From Nocardioides sp. L-11A (GTDB lineage: Bacteria; Actinomycetota; Actinomycetes; Propionibacteriales; Nocardioidaceae), in contig CP124680.1 in the NCBI GenBank assembly GCA_029961745.1, positions 62,001 through 126,000 of the forward strand: a stretch of DNA of 64,000 nucleotides. Direction: 5' to 3'. The notes below the pieces were generated by a model. It worked only from the letters and a program-made list of their open reading frames with translations. It searched no databases and was not told where the DNA came from. Numbering within the stretch: the first letter of the stretch is position 1; every line of letters begins with the position of its first letter. The position numbers and the translations under genes were made by a program. This document shows positions 1 to 8,527 of the stretch, one piece after another.

Positions 1-1219
1 ACACCGCGCTCTCGTTGAGGGTCTCCGGCTCGGTGGTGCGCAGCACGTTGAACCCGGCGGTCTGCACCTTCTCGACCAGGTAGGGGCGCATCAGCTTGCC
101 CTGGTTGGCGATCGCGGCGGTGACCATCGCCATCTGCAGCGGTGTGGACTGCACGGCGTTCTGGCCGATGCCGGTCTGCGCCGTCTCGGCGAGGCTCAGC
201 TCGCGGGTGCCGCCGCCCTCGCCGTCGGGCACGTCGACGCCGGTCGGGTAGACCGACTGGACCTGGCCCTGCAGGTCGAGCAGCGAGGTGCTGTTGAAGC
301 CGAACGCCTCCGCCTGCTCGCGCATCTTCTCCGGGCCGACCTCGACCGCGAGCCGCGCGAAGGTGGTGTTGCAGGACCACTCCATCGCGGTCGCGAAGCT
401 GATCTTCTCGGGGCTGCAGCGGCTCCGGCCGTCGTTGCCGATGTCGTGGGTGGTGCCCGGCGGCTGGTACGACGCGCCCGCGGGGACGTCGTCGCCCGCG
501 TGGTACTTGCCGTCCTCGATCGCCGCGGCCGCGGTCACCAGCTTGAAGGTCGAGCCCGGGAACAGCCGGGTCCGCAGCGCCCGGTTGAGCAACGGCTCGC
601 GCTCGTCGGCGTCGAGCGCCTGGTAGGCCTCCGACGCCTTCGCGGAGTCGTGGGTGGCGAGCTCGTTGGGGTCGTACGACGGGTAGGAGGCCATCGCGAG
701 CACCCGGCCGGTCTTCGGCTGGATCGCCACGACCGAGCCCTCGCCGCGCGGGCCCAGGGTGTCGCGCAGCCCCTCGAAGGCGGCCTTCTGCGCGGCGGCG
801 TCCAGGGTGAGCACGACATTGCCGCCCTGCGCGGTCTCGCCCTTGAGCAGGTCGACCAGCCGGGTGACGAACAGCTGCGGGTCCTCGCCGGTGAGCACGG
901 CGTTCTGGCTGCGCTCGATGCCGGTCTGGCTGCCGAGCTGGAGGTAGCCGGTGACCGGCGCGAACATCCGGGCGCCCGACTCCGGGTAGACGCGGAGGTA
1001 CTTGTAGCGGTCGTCGGACTTCTTGCTCTCCGCGACCGGCTGGTCGCCGACCAGGATCTGGCCGCGCTCGCGGCTGTAGGACGCCTCGGCGACGCGGGCG
1101 TTGCGGGGATCGGTGTTGTAGTCGTCGGACTTCCAGAACTGCACGTAGGTCACATTCGCCATCAGGGCGAGGAACAGGAACATGCAGAAGATCGAGACCG
1201 CGCGGATCGGCTTGTTCAT
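1..1219 (-). CDS. pbpA: Penicillin-binding protein PbpA, class B transpeptidase (C-terminus beyond window)
   Basis: Transpeptidase that cross-links peptidoglycan during growth and division, anchored in the membrane with its catalytic domain outside. The reading frame opens at the ATG ending at 1219 and runs without a stop to base 1, giving about 406 residues, so the last part of the protein is missing. The N-terminus (MNKPIRAVSIFCMFLFLALMAN) is a single membrane anchor. The active-site SxxK motif STFK is seen at S223-K226 within PGSTFKLVTAA, and an SCN motif (MEWSCNTTF) follows. The gene begins 8 bp after the rodA stop, the usual rodA-pbpA pairing of actinobacteria, where pknA and pknB normally follow. 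The class B assignment is firm; the exact orthologue name rests on gene order. Confidence 0.93.
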   Translation of the reverse strand, partial: MNKPIRAVSIFCMFLFLALMANVTYVQFWKSDDYNTDPRNARVAEASYSRERGQILVGDQPVAESKKSDDRYKYLRVYPESGARMFAPVTGYLQLGSQTGIERSQNAVLTGEDPQLFVTRLVDLLKGETAQGGNVVLTLDAAAQKAAFEGLRDTLGPRGEGSVVAIQPKTGRVLAMASYPSYDPNELATHDSAKASEAYQALDADEREPLLNRALRTRLFPGSTFKLVTAAAAIEDGKYHAGDDVPAGASYQPPGTTHDIGNDGRSRCSPEKISFATAMEWSCNTTFARLAVEVGPEKMREQAEAFGFNSTSLLDLQGQVQSVYPTGVDVPDGEGGGTRELSLAETAQTGIGQNAVQSTPLQMAMVTAAIANQGKLMRPYLVEKVQTAGFNVLRTTEPETLNESAV

Positions 1220-1227
1220 CGCTCAGC

Positions 1228-2622
1228 TCACCGCCATTCCGGCATGACCTTGACGACCTGGGTGGCCTGGTCGTCGGGGTCCTCCGCCTCGTCGGCGGCC
1301 AGGTCGGGCAGCGGCCGGCGGGCCTGGTCGGAGATGCGCAGCAGGATGGCGATGATCACCCAGTTCGCGACGAGGGAGGAGCCGCCGTACGACAGGAACG
1401 GTGTGGTGAGACCGGTCAGCGGGATCAGTCGGGTGACGCCGCCGATCACGACGAAGACCTGGAGCGCGAAGACCGCGGCGAGACCGGTGGCCACCAGCTT
1501 GCCGAAGCCGTCGCGGGAGATCAGCGCCGCGCGCAGCGCCCGCTCCACGACCAGGCCGTAGAGCAGCAGCACCGCCATCACGGCGGTCAGGCCGAGCTCC
1601 TCGCCGATGGCGGCCAGGATGAAGTCGGACTCGACGTAGGGCACCCGCTGGGGCATGCCCTCGCCGAGGCCGCGGCCGACCAGGCCGCCCCAGGCGAAGC
1701 CGTAGAGCGCCTGCACCAGCTGGTAGCCGCTGCCGTCGGCGTCGGCGAACGGGTCGAGCCAGATGTCGACCCGGCTCTGCACGTGACTGAAGATCCGGAA
1801 CGCGACCGCCGCGCCGCCGAAGAACAGCAGCGCGCCGACGACCAGCCAGCCCGGGCGCTCGGTCGCGACGTAGAGCATGACGAGGAAGAGGCCGAAGAAC
1901 AGCAGGCTGGAGCCGAGGTCGCGCTGCAGCACGAGGATGCCGAGGCTGACGACCCACATCATCAGGATCGGACCGAGGTCGCGACCGCGCGGCAGGTCGA
2001 CGAACACCACGCGCCGACCGGCCAGGGCGAGCGCGTCGCGGTGGACGACGAGGTAGCCGGCGAAGGTGATGACGAGCAGCACCTTCGCGATCTCTCCGGG
2101 CTGGAAGCTGAACGGGCCGAGCGCGATCCAGATCCGGGCGCCGTTGATCTGGGTGCCGAGCCCCGGGATCATCGGCAGGATCAGCAGCGCGATGGCGGTC
2201 AGGCCCGAGGTGTAGGTGAACCGGGCGAGCAGCCGGTGGTCGGGCAGCACGATCAGCGTCCCGACGAAGAGGACGACGCCGAGCGTCATCCAGGTCAGCT
2301 GCTGGCTGGCCAGGCCGGTGTCCTTGGCGAGGTCGATGCGGTGGATGATCGCCAGCCCCAGCCCGTTGAGGGCTGCCACGACGGGCAGCAGCACCGGATC
2401 GGCGTACGGCGCGACGATGCGCACCGCGATGTGCGCGGCGACGACGAGCAGGGTCAGCCAGCCGCCGTACCCGATCAGGTTCGTGGGCACCTCGCCGTCG
2501 ACGCCGAGCCCGACGGCGGCGTAGGCGCCGATGCCGACGATCAGGGCGAGGACGAGCAGGAAGAGCTCCGCGCCCCGCCGGCGGCGGTGCACGAATCCCA
2601 TCAGCGCGGAGTTGGTGGCCAT
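1228..2622 (-). CDS. rodA: SEDS-family peptidoglycan glycosyltransferase RodA/FtsW
   Basis: Integral membrane protein of 464 residues with about ten hydrophobic segments and the family signature around FSFQPGEIAKVLLV. SEDS proteins polymerise lipid II into glycan strands and work with a cognate class B PBP, here the pbpA product encoded immediately downstream. The GGSSLVANW segment near the C-terminus is typical of FtsW/RodA. The gene follows pstP after 16 bp, so the group is very probably transcribed together. RodA is preferred over FtsW because FtsW sits in the dcw cluster, which is not present here. Confidence 0.94.
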   Translation of the reverse strand: MATNSALMGFVHRRRRGAELFLLVLALIVGIGAYAAVGLGVDGEVPTNLIGYGGWLTLLVVAAHIAVRIVAPYADPVLLPVVAALNGLGLAIIHRIDLAKDTGLASQQLTWMTLGVVLFVGTLIVLPDHRLLARFTYTSGLTAIALLILPMIPGLGTQINGARIWIALGPFSFQPGEIAKVLLVITFAGYLVVHRDALALAGRRVVFVDLPRGRDLGPILMMWVVSLGILVLQRDLGSSLLFFGLFLVMLYVATERPGWLVVGALLFFGGAAVAFRIFSHVQSRVDIWLDPFADADGSGYQLVQALYGFAWGGLVGRGLGEGMPQRVPYVESDFILAAIGEELGLTAVMAVLLLYGLVVERALRAALISRDGFGKLVATGLAAVFALQVFVVIGGVTRLIPLTGLTTPFLSYGGSSLVANWVIIAILLRISDQARRPLPDLAADEAEDPDDQATQVVKVMPEWR

Positions 2623-2638
2623 GGCTGGTCGTCCGCCC

Positions 2639-4105
2639 TCAGGCGCCGCTCGGGGCGGTCACGGTCGGGGTGGCGCCCGTCGACGGGGCGAACGGCGAGG
2701 CGGGCTCGGAGGTGGGCGCGGTGGTCGGCTCCGTCGGCGTGGTGGGCGTCGCGTCGTCGCCGGACTGGCGGCCGTTGGCGCCGATCCGGGTGATCGCGTC
2801 GCGGGCGCGCTCGACGGTGCTGTAGATCATCGCGCCGTCGCGGACCTCCTCCTGGGTGGACTCCTGGAGGTCGGCGAGCGCGAGGTCGGAGATCTCGTAG
2901 ACGTGGGACAGGCCGGGTACGTCGACGCCGCGGTAGATCACGACGTAGCCGTCCTGCTCGCCGACGTAGTACTTCTGCTGGCTCCACCAGTAGCCGGTGC
3001 CGACCGCGATCCAGGCGATGCCGAGCACGATCGCCGCTGCCAGCAGGCGCCGGGCCCAGGCGAACCGCGGCGGGGGCTGGGGCGCGTAGCGCAGCGCCTC
3101 GGGGTCGACGATCGGGTCCTCGGGGATGGCGTAGCCGACGCCGGCGGGGATCTCGGCGGTGATCGGCTCCAGCTCGCCGGTGTCGCCGGAGCGGTGCGCG
3201 CGGAACAGGGTGCGCGCCCGGCGCCGGCTCAGGTCCGCGGCCGCGCCGACCACCATCGGCTCGGCCGGCGTGCGGTCGGCGGGAGCAGCGGGGTCGGCGT
3301 CGACGACGTCGGCGACCACGCAGGTCACGTTGTCGGAGCTGCCGGCGTCGAGGCTCGCGCGGACCAGCTCGATCGAGGTGTACTCCGGCGTCCCGTCGAC
3401 CAGCAGCGCCGTGATCCGGTCGTCCTCGAGGACGCCGCACGCGCCGTCGCTGCACAGGAACAGGCGGTCGCCCGGGACCAGCTCCAGCGCGAACAGGTCG
3501 GGCTCGACGTCGTGCAGCCCGTCGAGCGCCTTGAGGATCAGGTTGCGGTGCGGGTGGACCCGCGCCTCGGCCTCGGTGATCCGGCCCTCGTCGATGAGGC
3601 TCTGCACGAAGGTGTGGTCGTTGGTCAGCTGCGACAGCTCGCCGTCGCGCAGGAGGTAGGCGCGCGAGTCGCCGACGTGGCCGACCGCCAGCCGCCGGCC
3701 GTCGAAGAGGGCGACCGTCGCGGTCGTGCTGGTGCCGTTGAGGGCCGGGTCCTGGTCGACCTGGGCACCGATCGACACGTGCGCCTCGTGCAGGCCGTCG
3801 TTGACCCGGTCGATCACGTCGACCTGGCCCGGGGGCTCGTCGAGCCGGCGCAGCTCCCCGATCGCCGTACCGGAGGCGATGTCGCCGCGGGCCGCGCCGC
3901 CCACGCCGTCGCACACCGCGAGCAGCCAGGGGCCGGAGTAGCCCGAGTCCTGGTTGTCCTTGCGCACCCGGCCGACGTCGGAGACGGCGTACCCGTCGAG
4001 GCGGAGCGGGGGCCGTGCCGCCCGCAGCCGTACGTCGACGGTCTCGGGTGGGGTGTCGGGCTGCGGCTCGGGGGGCGGGGGTGGGGTGCTCGGGGCGTCG
4101 GTCAT
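2639..4105 (-). CDS. pstP: PP2C-type Ser/Thr protein phosphatase PstP
   Basis: Membrane-anchored phosphatase of 488 residues that reverses phosphorylation by the PknA/PknB kinases. Metal-binding PP2C motifs are visible: RKDNQDSG near residue 48, AVCDGVGGAARGD, GDSRAYLL, LCSDG and SSDNVTCVV. After a cytoplasmic catalytic domain of about 270 residues there is one transmembrane helix (LLAAAIVLGIAWIAVGTGYWW) and an external tail that ends in a Thr/Pro-rich stretch. An N-terminal proline-rich extension of about 20 residues is present. The start abuts the fhaB stop with no gap, indicating translational coupling in the operon. Confidence 0.93.
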   Translation of the reverse strand: MTDAPSTPPPPPEPQPDTPPETVDVRLRAARPPLRLDGYAVSDVGRVRKDNQDSGYSGPWLLAVCDGVGGAARGDIASGTAIGELRRLDEPPGQVDVIDRVNDGLHEAHVSIGAQVDQDPALNGTSTTATVALFDGRRLAVGHVGDSRAYLLRDGELSQLTNDHTFVQSLIDEGRITEAEARVHPHRNLILKALDGLHDVEPDLFALELVPGDRLFLCSDGACGVLEDDRITALLVDGTPEYTSIELVRASLDAGSSDNVTCVVADVVDADPAAPADRTPAEPMVVGAAADLSRRRARTLFRAHRSGDTGELEPITAEIPAGVGYAIPEDPIVDPEALRYAPQPPPRFAWARRLLAAAIVLGIAWIAVGTGYWWSQQKYYVGEQDGYVVIYRGVDVPGLSHVYEISDLALADLQESTQEEVRDGAMIYSTVERARDAITRIGANGRQSGDDATPTTPTEPTTAPTSEPASPFAPSTGATPTVTAPSGA

Positions 4106-4570
4106 CTACTTCCTCAGCTCCACGATCGTCTTCCCGATGCGGATCTGCGAACCGAGGCCGACGGGGACCGGCTGGGTGAGCCGCTGGCTGCCGAGGTAGG
4201 TGCCGTTCGTGGAGCCGAGGTCCTCGACGTACCACTGGCCGCCGGACTCAACGATCCGGGCGTGGCGGGTGGAGACGTAGTCGTCGTCGAGACGGATGGC
4301 CGCGTCGTTGCCGCGCCCGATGAGGACCGGGGCCTGGGAGAGGTCGGCGACGATGCCGGTGTTGACGCCCTGGACGACCTCGACCCGGGTGGGCTGGCCG
4401 CGGCGCGGGCTCGCCGGCTTCGGGGCGCGGGGCTGCTTGCCGGGCGCGGCGGGTGCGGGCACCCGGGCACCGAACATGTCGGAGCGGATCACGGAGATCG
4501 CGGAGAGCACGAAGATCCACAGGATCGCGAGATAGGCGATCCGGACGAGGAACAGGGTCAGCTCAGACAT
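4106..4570 (-). CDS. fhaB: FHA-domain membrane protein FhaB (FipA-type)
   Basis: A 154-residue protein with an N-terminal transmembrane helix (MSELTLFLVRIAYLAILWIFV) and a C-terminal forkhead-associated domain. The phosphothreonine-binding motifs LIGRGNDAAIRL, STRHARI and GSTNGTYLG are intact. FHA domains dock threonine-phosphorylated partners, and in this operon the family links kinase signalling to cell-wall enzymes. The ATG overlaps the end of fhaA by 8 bp and the stop directly precedes pstP. Confidence 0.92.
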   Translation of the reverse strand: MSELTLFLVRIAYLAILWIFVLSAISVIRSDMFGARVPAPAAPGKQPRAPKPASPRRGQPTRVEVVQGVNTGIVADLSQAPVLIGRGNDAAIRLDDDYVSTRHARIVESGGQWYVEDLGSTNGTYLGSQRLTQPVPVGLGSQIRIGKTIVELRK

Positions 4571-5297
4571 CCGCCACCTGACTTGTCTCCTGGAGCAGTC
4601 GGAGCACGAGGGACGTGTGGCCGATCTGGACCCGGGAGCCGTCGCGCAGGGTCGCCCGCGCGACCTTCTGCCCGTCGACGCGGATGCCGTTGGTCGATCC
4701 CATGTCGTGCACCTCGACGTGGACGGGACCGGTGCCCGTCGTACCGGGCTGGGTGGTGATCAGGAACTCGGCGTGCCGCCGGCTCACCCCGGGGTCGTTG
4801 ATCCGCAGGTCGGCCTCGCTGCCCCGGCCCACGACCAGTCCCGGTGCCTGCAGCGGGTGCTCGGTGCCGTTGACCTCGAGCACCGCGCGGGTGCGCTGGC
4901 TGCTGCGCCGGCCCTGGCCGGTGACCTCCGCCTCGGCGTGGCTGCGCACCCGGAACCGCCCGGTGCCCAGGTCGTCGGCCGCCTCGAACACGATCCGGAT
5001 CGGGCCCGGGAAGACGTAGGACTGCAGCTCCGCATGCTCGGTCAGCTGCGTGGTCAGCTCGCTCGCGAGCGCCGAGTCGTACGGCGCCAGCCGCTCCAGG
5101 TCGCCGTCGGAGAGTTCCACGACGAAGCTGTTGGGCACCAGCCGCCGCTGCCGCGACAGGACCTGCGCCTGGTTGTCGAGCTCGCGCTGCAGCGCCGCCG
5201 CGACCTCCACCGGCTGGACGGCACTGCGGAAGGTGCGCGCGAAGACGCCGGAGATCGCCTGCTCCAGGCGTTGCTCGAACCGCTGCAGTCCGCCCAC
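4563..5297 (-). CDS. fhaA: FHA-domain protein FhaA with N-terminal DUF3662
   Basis: A 244-residue cytoplasmic regulator. The N-terminal part (GGLQRFEQRLEQAISGVFAR onward) is the DUF3662 domain found in FhaA. The C-terminal FHA domain shows LVVGRGSEADLRI, SRRHAEF and GSTNGIRV. I chose the GTG ending at 5297 because AAGGAGG lies 8 bases upstream and the DUF3662 domain begins there. The open frame continues upstream to 5573, but that would run through the tRNA gene. This is the first gene of the minus-strand cell-wall operon. Confidence 0.9.
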   Translation of the reverse strand: MGGLQRFEQRLEQAISGVFARTFRSAVQPVEVAAALQRELDNQAQVLSRQRRLVPNSFVVELSDGDLERLAPYDSALASELTTQLTEHAELQSYVFPGPIRIVFEAADDLGTGRFRVRSHAEAEVTGQGRRSSQRTRAVLEVNGTEHPLQAPGLVVGRGSEADLRINDPGVSRRHAEFLITTQPGTTGTGPVHVEVHDMGSTNGIRVDGQKVARATLRDGSRVQIGHTSLVLRLLQETSQVADV

Positions 5298-5488
5298 GTC
5301 GCTGCCCTCCTTCCGCACGCCTCGCACGCCGGACCCCTGCCCGACGATCCCCACGATCGTATCGGTGGCGCCCTGCCCGGACCGGGACCTTCGCTCCCCG
5401 CTCGCCTGCCTCCCGGCGAGGCGACCCTCCGGCCTACCCCCCGTTTTGGGCGAGCGCCGAGGCCTGGGATAACCTTGGCGGGCTTCAC

Positions 5489-5572
5489 GCGCGAGTGGCG
5501 GAATAGGCAGACGCGCACGGTTCAGGTCCGTGTGTCCGAAAGGACGTGGGGGTTCAACTCCCCCCTCGCGCA
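5489..5572 (+). tRNA. tRNA-Leu(CAG)
   Basis: The acceptor arms GCGCGAG (5489-5495) and CTCGCGC (5565-5571) pair perfectly, with discriminator A at 5572. The anticodon stem CACGG/CCGTG encloses the loop TTCAGGT, giving anticodon CAG at 5523-5525. A long variable arm (GTGTCCGAAAGGAC region) marks a class II tRNA, and the T-loop GTTCAAC is present. No CCA is encoded. Its 3' half is the attachment site of the island to the right. Confidence 0.97.
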
Positions 5573-5576
5573 CGTG
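5551..5576 (+). repeat. Left attachment site (attL core), 3' end of tRNA-Leu
   Basis: 26 bp covering the T-arm, the 3' acceptor strand and four bases beyond the tRNA. The same 26 bp recur exactly at 28083-28108 in the same orientation, and the sequences diverge immediately on both sides. Confidence 0.9.
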
Positions 5577-5578
5577 AG

Positions 5579-5615
5579 AAGCCCCAGGGATGACCTGGGG
5601 CTTCGTGCGTTTTCG
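5579..5615 (+). terminator. Rho-independent terminator after tRNA-Leu
   Basis: The inverted repeat AAGCCCCAGG (5579-5588) and CCTGGGGCTT (5594-5603) with a 5-base loop is followed by CGTGCGTTTTC. It sits inside the left end of the island, so the element supplies a terminator for the tRNA it interrupts. Confidence 0.8.
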
Positions 5616-5680
5616 GAGTTAGCCTGAAACTCCAAGGGCGCACGAAGGGTGCACCAGCCTCTACTCGGAGAGGTTTGGAC

Positions 5681-7000
5681 ATGGCTTACATCGAGAAGCG
5701 CCGCCGTACGGACGGCGGGATCTCGGCCCGCGTGAAGTGGCGCCTCGGGGGCTCCCGCGAGGGCGCGACCCAGATCGAGGTCTTCAGCGCCGGCACCGAC
5801 GCAGAGAACCTGGCCCGCGCCGAGGGCTTCAAGAAGATGGTCGACGCCGCCGGTCAGTGGTGGCCCGAGGGCTGGGTCAAGGGCGAGGGCTTCGTCCGAC
5901 CGCCCGGCGAGGAGAACCCGCTGGCGACGCCACCGCGGTTCGTCGACATCGCTGAGGAGTACGTCCGTCAGATCGTCGACCTTTCACCCGGTACCCGCAA
6001 GCGGTACCTCGGCCACCTCGGGGTGCTGGAGAGGACCCAGATCCGCGGGACCCGTATCTTCACGAAGCCTGTCACCGAGGTCAGTGAGGCCGACCTCAAG
6101 CAGTGGCTGATCGACTGGGACCGCTCCCTGAAGACAAAGGCGAACTACCACGGGCTGATCCACGGCGTGTTCGCCTACGCCGTCAAGCACGGCCACCTCG
6201 TCGCGAACCCCGCGATCGGTACTGCTCCTCGGGTGTCCCGGGTGAAGCAGTCGCGCCCCGAGCTGCGCTTCCTGACCGAGAAGGAGCTCGAGCGCGTCGT
6301 CGTCCTCGCGGGAGGCTACGGCGACCTGATCCAGGTCGCCGTCGGAACCGGGCTCCGGTTCGGGGAGATCGGCGCACTGTGGGTCTCCGACATCGACCTC
6401 GAGCGTCGCACGATCCGGGTCAACAAGGCCTGGAAGCGCAACGGCGAGGACGACGCGACCGACGTCCCGGGCTGGCTGGCGAAGCAGCTGAAGACGAAGC
6501 ACCGGATCCGGGATCACCACCTCGGCGTACCCAAGACGGCGAAGTCGCGGCGCACCATCACCATCTCGCCGGCGCTCGTGAAGGTGCTGAGGAAGCGGAT
6601 CAAGGGCAAGGCGGCCGACGACTTCGTCTTCGTGTCCAACGCGGGCTACCCGCTGCACAACGCCGACTTCGCCACTCATGTCTGGCGAAAGCTGATGACG
6701 TCGCTCGAGGCCGAGGGCATTGGACGCTTCCGGTTCCACGACCTGCGGCACACTCACGTCGCCTGGCTGGTCGCGGGCGGCGCACCGCTGCCGCACATCC
6801 AGGCCCGCTTGGGCCACGAGTCGATCACCACGACGATCGACACCTACGGACACCTGCTCCCCGCGGGCGACGAGCTGATCTCGGGGATCATCGACACCGC
6901 CTTGTCCGGCAAGACGATCCGACCGGCGGGCGAGTCGTCGGGCAAGCCGAGGAAGAAGGCGAAGAAGAAGGCCGCGAAGCGCAGGGCTGGCGATGGGTGA
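5681..7000 (+). CDS. int: Tyrosine recombinase / site-specific integrase
   Basis: Integrase of 439 residues that would join the circular element to the tRNA-Leu 3' end. The catalytic set is complete: R226 (GTGLRFGE), H353 and R356 (FHDLRHTH), H379 (LGHES) and the nucleophile Y389 (DTYGH). An N-terminal arm-binding region and a SAM-like core-binding domain (residues about 85-175) precede it. The tail is rich in Lys and Arg. The ATG at 5681 follows GGAGAGG at a suitable distance. The gene starts about 105 bp from the tRNA, and a toxin-antitoxin pair follows after about 70 bp. The C-terminal third resembles the integrase remnant at 28288-28628. Confidence 0.95.
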   Translation: MAYIEKRRRTDGGISARVKWRLGGSREGATQIEVFSAGTDAENLARAEGFKKMVDAAGQWWPEGWVKGEGFVRPPGEENPLATPPRFVDIAEEYVRQIVDLSPGTRKRYLGHLGVLERTQIRGTRIFTKPVTEVSEADLKQWLIDWDRSLKTKANYHGLIHGVFAYAVKHGHLVANPAIGTAPRVSRVKQSRPELRFLTEKELERVVVLAGGYGDLIQVAVGTGLRFGEIGALWVSDIDLERRTIRVNKAWKRNGEDDATDVPGWLAKQLKTKHRIRDHHLGVPKTAKSRRTITISPALVKVLRKRIKGKAADDFVFVSNAGYPLHNADFATHVWRKLMTSLEAEGIGRFRFHDLRHTHVAWLVAGGAPLPHIQARLGHESITTTIDTYGHLLPAGDELISGIIDTALSGKTIRPAGESSGKPRKKAKKKAAKRRAGDG

Positions 7001-7069
7001 GCGGATACGACCGCCGAGGCCCGGCGTCGAGCCGGCCGCCCGCCGACTTGCTCGCCTACAGTGGTTGTC

Positions 7070-7291
7070 GTGACCGCGAACCGTGACGAGCTGATCCACC
7101 TGATCGAGGGCATGCCCGACGATCAGGTTGACGTGCTGCTCGCGGACGCCCGCCGGCTCAGCTCGTCGAAGCCCAAGGGCACGTGGCCTCCGAAGTTCGC
7201 AGGCATGATCAAGGACGGACCGGACAACGGCTCAACGCCGGAGTACGTCGACTCCATCCTCGCCCGCGGCTTCGGACGTGAACGCCCGTGA
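7070..7291 (+). CDS. Antitoxin of PIN-domain module, copy 1
   Basis: A 73-residue acidic/polar protein (VTANRDELIHLIEGMPDDQVDVLLADARR...) whose end overlaps the PIN toxin start by 4 bp, the classic antitoxin position. I recognise no standard DNA-binding fold; the N-terminal LIEGMPDDQVDVLLADARR helix is shared by many actinobacterial partners of PIN toxins. The GTG at 7070 is preferred because a TACAGT -10 box (7057-7062) lies 7 bases upstream, implying a leaderless transcript; the same arrangement is conserved in copy 2. It differs from copy 2 at 6 of 73 positions. Confidence 0.75.
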   Translation: MTANRDELIHLIEGMPDDQVDVLLADARRLSSSKPKGTWPPKFAGMIKDGPDNGSTPEYVDSILARGFGRERP

Positions 7292-7719
7292 TCATCTGCG
7301 ACACCGGTCCGTTCGTGGCGCTGTCCAACGTCAAGGACCGCCACTACGAGGTTGCGAACGACCTGTTCCGCGCTCTTCACATGACGGGTGAGGAGATCGC
7401 GCTGCCGCCGACGGTGCTGGCTGAGGTCTGTTACTGGCTCAACGAGCACGGCGGCCCTGAGGTGGAGGCCGCGTTCCTCGATGCCGTCGCTGACGGCACC
7501 TTCACCTTGGTGGAGCTGACGACGGCAGACGTCGAGCGGACGGCACACTTGGTACGGACCTACTCTTCGTTCCCGGTGGGCGGTACCGACGCATCCGTGG
7601 TCGCGGTCGCAGAGCGGCTCGGTGTCCGGGAGATCGCCACGTTCGATCGGCGTCACTTCCCGTCGCTAACACCGGCTGACGGCGGCCACTTCGCATTGCT
7701 GCCGGCGACCCTGCCGTAG
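7288..7719 (+). CDS. VapC-type PIN-domain ribonuclease toxin, copy 1
   Basis: A 143-residue PIN-domain protein. The acidic metal-binding residues are visible in ICDTGPFVAL (D5), VLAEVCYW, GGTDASVVAVAERLG and IATFDRRHF. VapC toxins cleave specific RNAs unless bound by their antitoxin, encoded just upstream with a 4-bp overlap. The pair sits next to the integrase and probably helps maintain the island. A second, about 91% identical copy lies at 28887-29321. Confidence 0.88.
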   Translation: MIICDTGPFVALSNVKDRHYEVANDLFRALHMTGEEIALPPTVLAEVCYWLNEHGGPEVEAAFLDAVADGTFTLVELTTADVERTAHLVRTYSSFPVGGTDASVVAVAERLGVREIATFDRRHFPSLTPADGGHFALLPATLP

Positions 7720-7739
7720 ACGAAAGGCCGAGCCGTTCG

Positions 7740-7979
7740 TCACAGTTTCGATCGACGTCGCCCGCGGGCGATGGGGACGACCTCGGCAGTCGCCGGTTGC
7801 TCGCCAGCGGCGATCAACTCCTCGAGATGCTCGATTCGGAAGCGGACGTGCTTGCCGATCCGGGTGCACCGGACCTTCCGTGCCCGCACGGCGTCGGCGA
7901 CCCAGCGCGCGGGCACATGGAGGTACTCGGCTGCCTCGTCGATCGTGAGCAGGCCGGTGGGACGGGCCGCCTCACTCAT
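7740..7979 (-). CDS. xis: Excisionase-family helix-turn-helix protein
   Basis: A 79-residue protein with a winged-helix/MerR-like excisionase domain (LLTIDEAAEYLHVPARWVADAVRARKVRCTRIGKHVRFRIEHLEELI), followed by a basic tail (RGRRRSKL). Such proteins bind attachment-site arms and bias the integrase towards excision. I start at the ATG ending at 7979, where the domain begins; it overlaps the preceding minus-strand gene by 4 bp. The open frame extends upstream without family similarity. Role inferred from fold and neighbourhood. Confidence 0.8.
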   Translation of the reverse strand: MSEAARPTGLLTIDEAAEYLHVPARWVADAVRARKVRCTRIGKHVRFRIEHLEELIAAGEQPATAEVVPIARGRRRSKL

Positions 7980-8224
7980 GGCTGATCTCCCGACCCGGTG
8001 AAATGCCGTGCGGACCCGGTGAGGGCTGGCGCGATCCACCGGCGTACTTCGGCCACGGTGGTGTAGAGCCGGCCGGTGCCGTTGAACCGCCAGAACCGCG
8101 GCCCGACGCCGCGTCGGCGCCAGTCGCGGACAGTACGTTGCGGGGTGCGGATCAGGGCGCAGAACTCCTCGAAGGTCAGGAGCGCGCTGTCGTTCCACTC
8201 GGCGGGGATCTCGATGGGTTTCAT
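7976..8224 (-). CDS. Small helix-turn-helix DNA-binding protein (AlpA/excisionase-like)
   Basis: An 82-residue protein (MKPIEIPAEWNDSALLTFEEFCALIRTPQRTVRDWRRRGVGPRFWRFNGTGRLYTTVAEVRRWI) with the helix-turn-helix and wing typical of HTH_17 proteins. It ends 4 bp inside the start of the second excisionase-like gene, so the two are probably co-translated. Tandem genes of this kind often lie between a relaxase or replication gene and an integrase in actinobacterial elements. Either could be the functional excisionase. Confidence 0.75.
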   Translation of the reverse strand: MKPIEIPAEWNDSALLTFEEFCALIRTPQRTVRDWRRRGVGPRFWRFNGTGRLYTTVAEVRRWIAPALTGSARHFTGSGDQP

Positions 8225-8376
8225 GGGCTGGTCCTCTCGGCACTCTCAGTCACCTAAGTCCAGCTGGACCCATCGAGCGATCAACGGGGACGAACTGCGT
8301 TCCGCCGGGGTCGAACCAGGGCCAACCGGACTGACCGATGATGACTGCGCAGGTACGCCGCTTTCGGGTCTCCGAA

Positions 8377-8527
8377 TGGGGGGAACCTGGAGTACATCTG
8401 GTGTTTGTGCAGGTAAGCAGGTTCCCCCCAGTCGTTTCCCGAATGGTCTTGACGCGGTGCCGGACACGGTGCCGGCGACGGCTGCGACGGGGCATCAGAA
8501 TCCAATGGTCGGGCTGGGGGGAACCTG
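8377..8527. repeat. Three copies of the 13-mer TGGGGGGAACCTG, candidate oriT or binding site
   Basis: Perfect copies lie at 8377-8389 (direct), 8418-8430 (inverted) and 8515-8527 (direct, inside the relaxase 3' end). The first two form a 13-bp inverted repeat around a 28-base spacer. The remaining bases between the relaxase stop (8495) and the excisionase-like gene (8224) contain no convincing gene. The position next to a relaxase makes an origin of transfer or an Xis-binding region plausible, but the sequence does not prove either. Confidence 0.65.

Noticed and set aside
5298..5573. Extended N-terminus for FhaA
   Set aside because: It would be read through the tRNA-Leu gene; a strong ribosome-binding site and the start of DUF3662 support the GTG at 5297.
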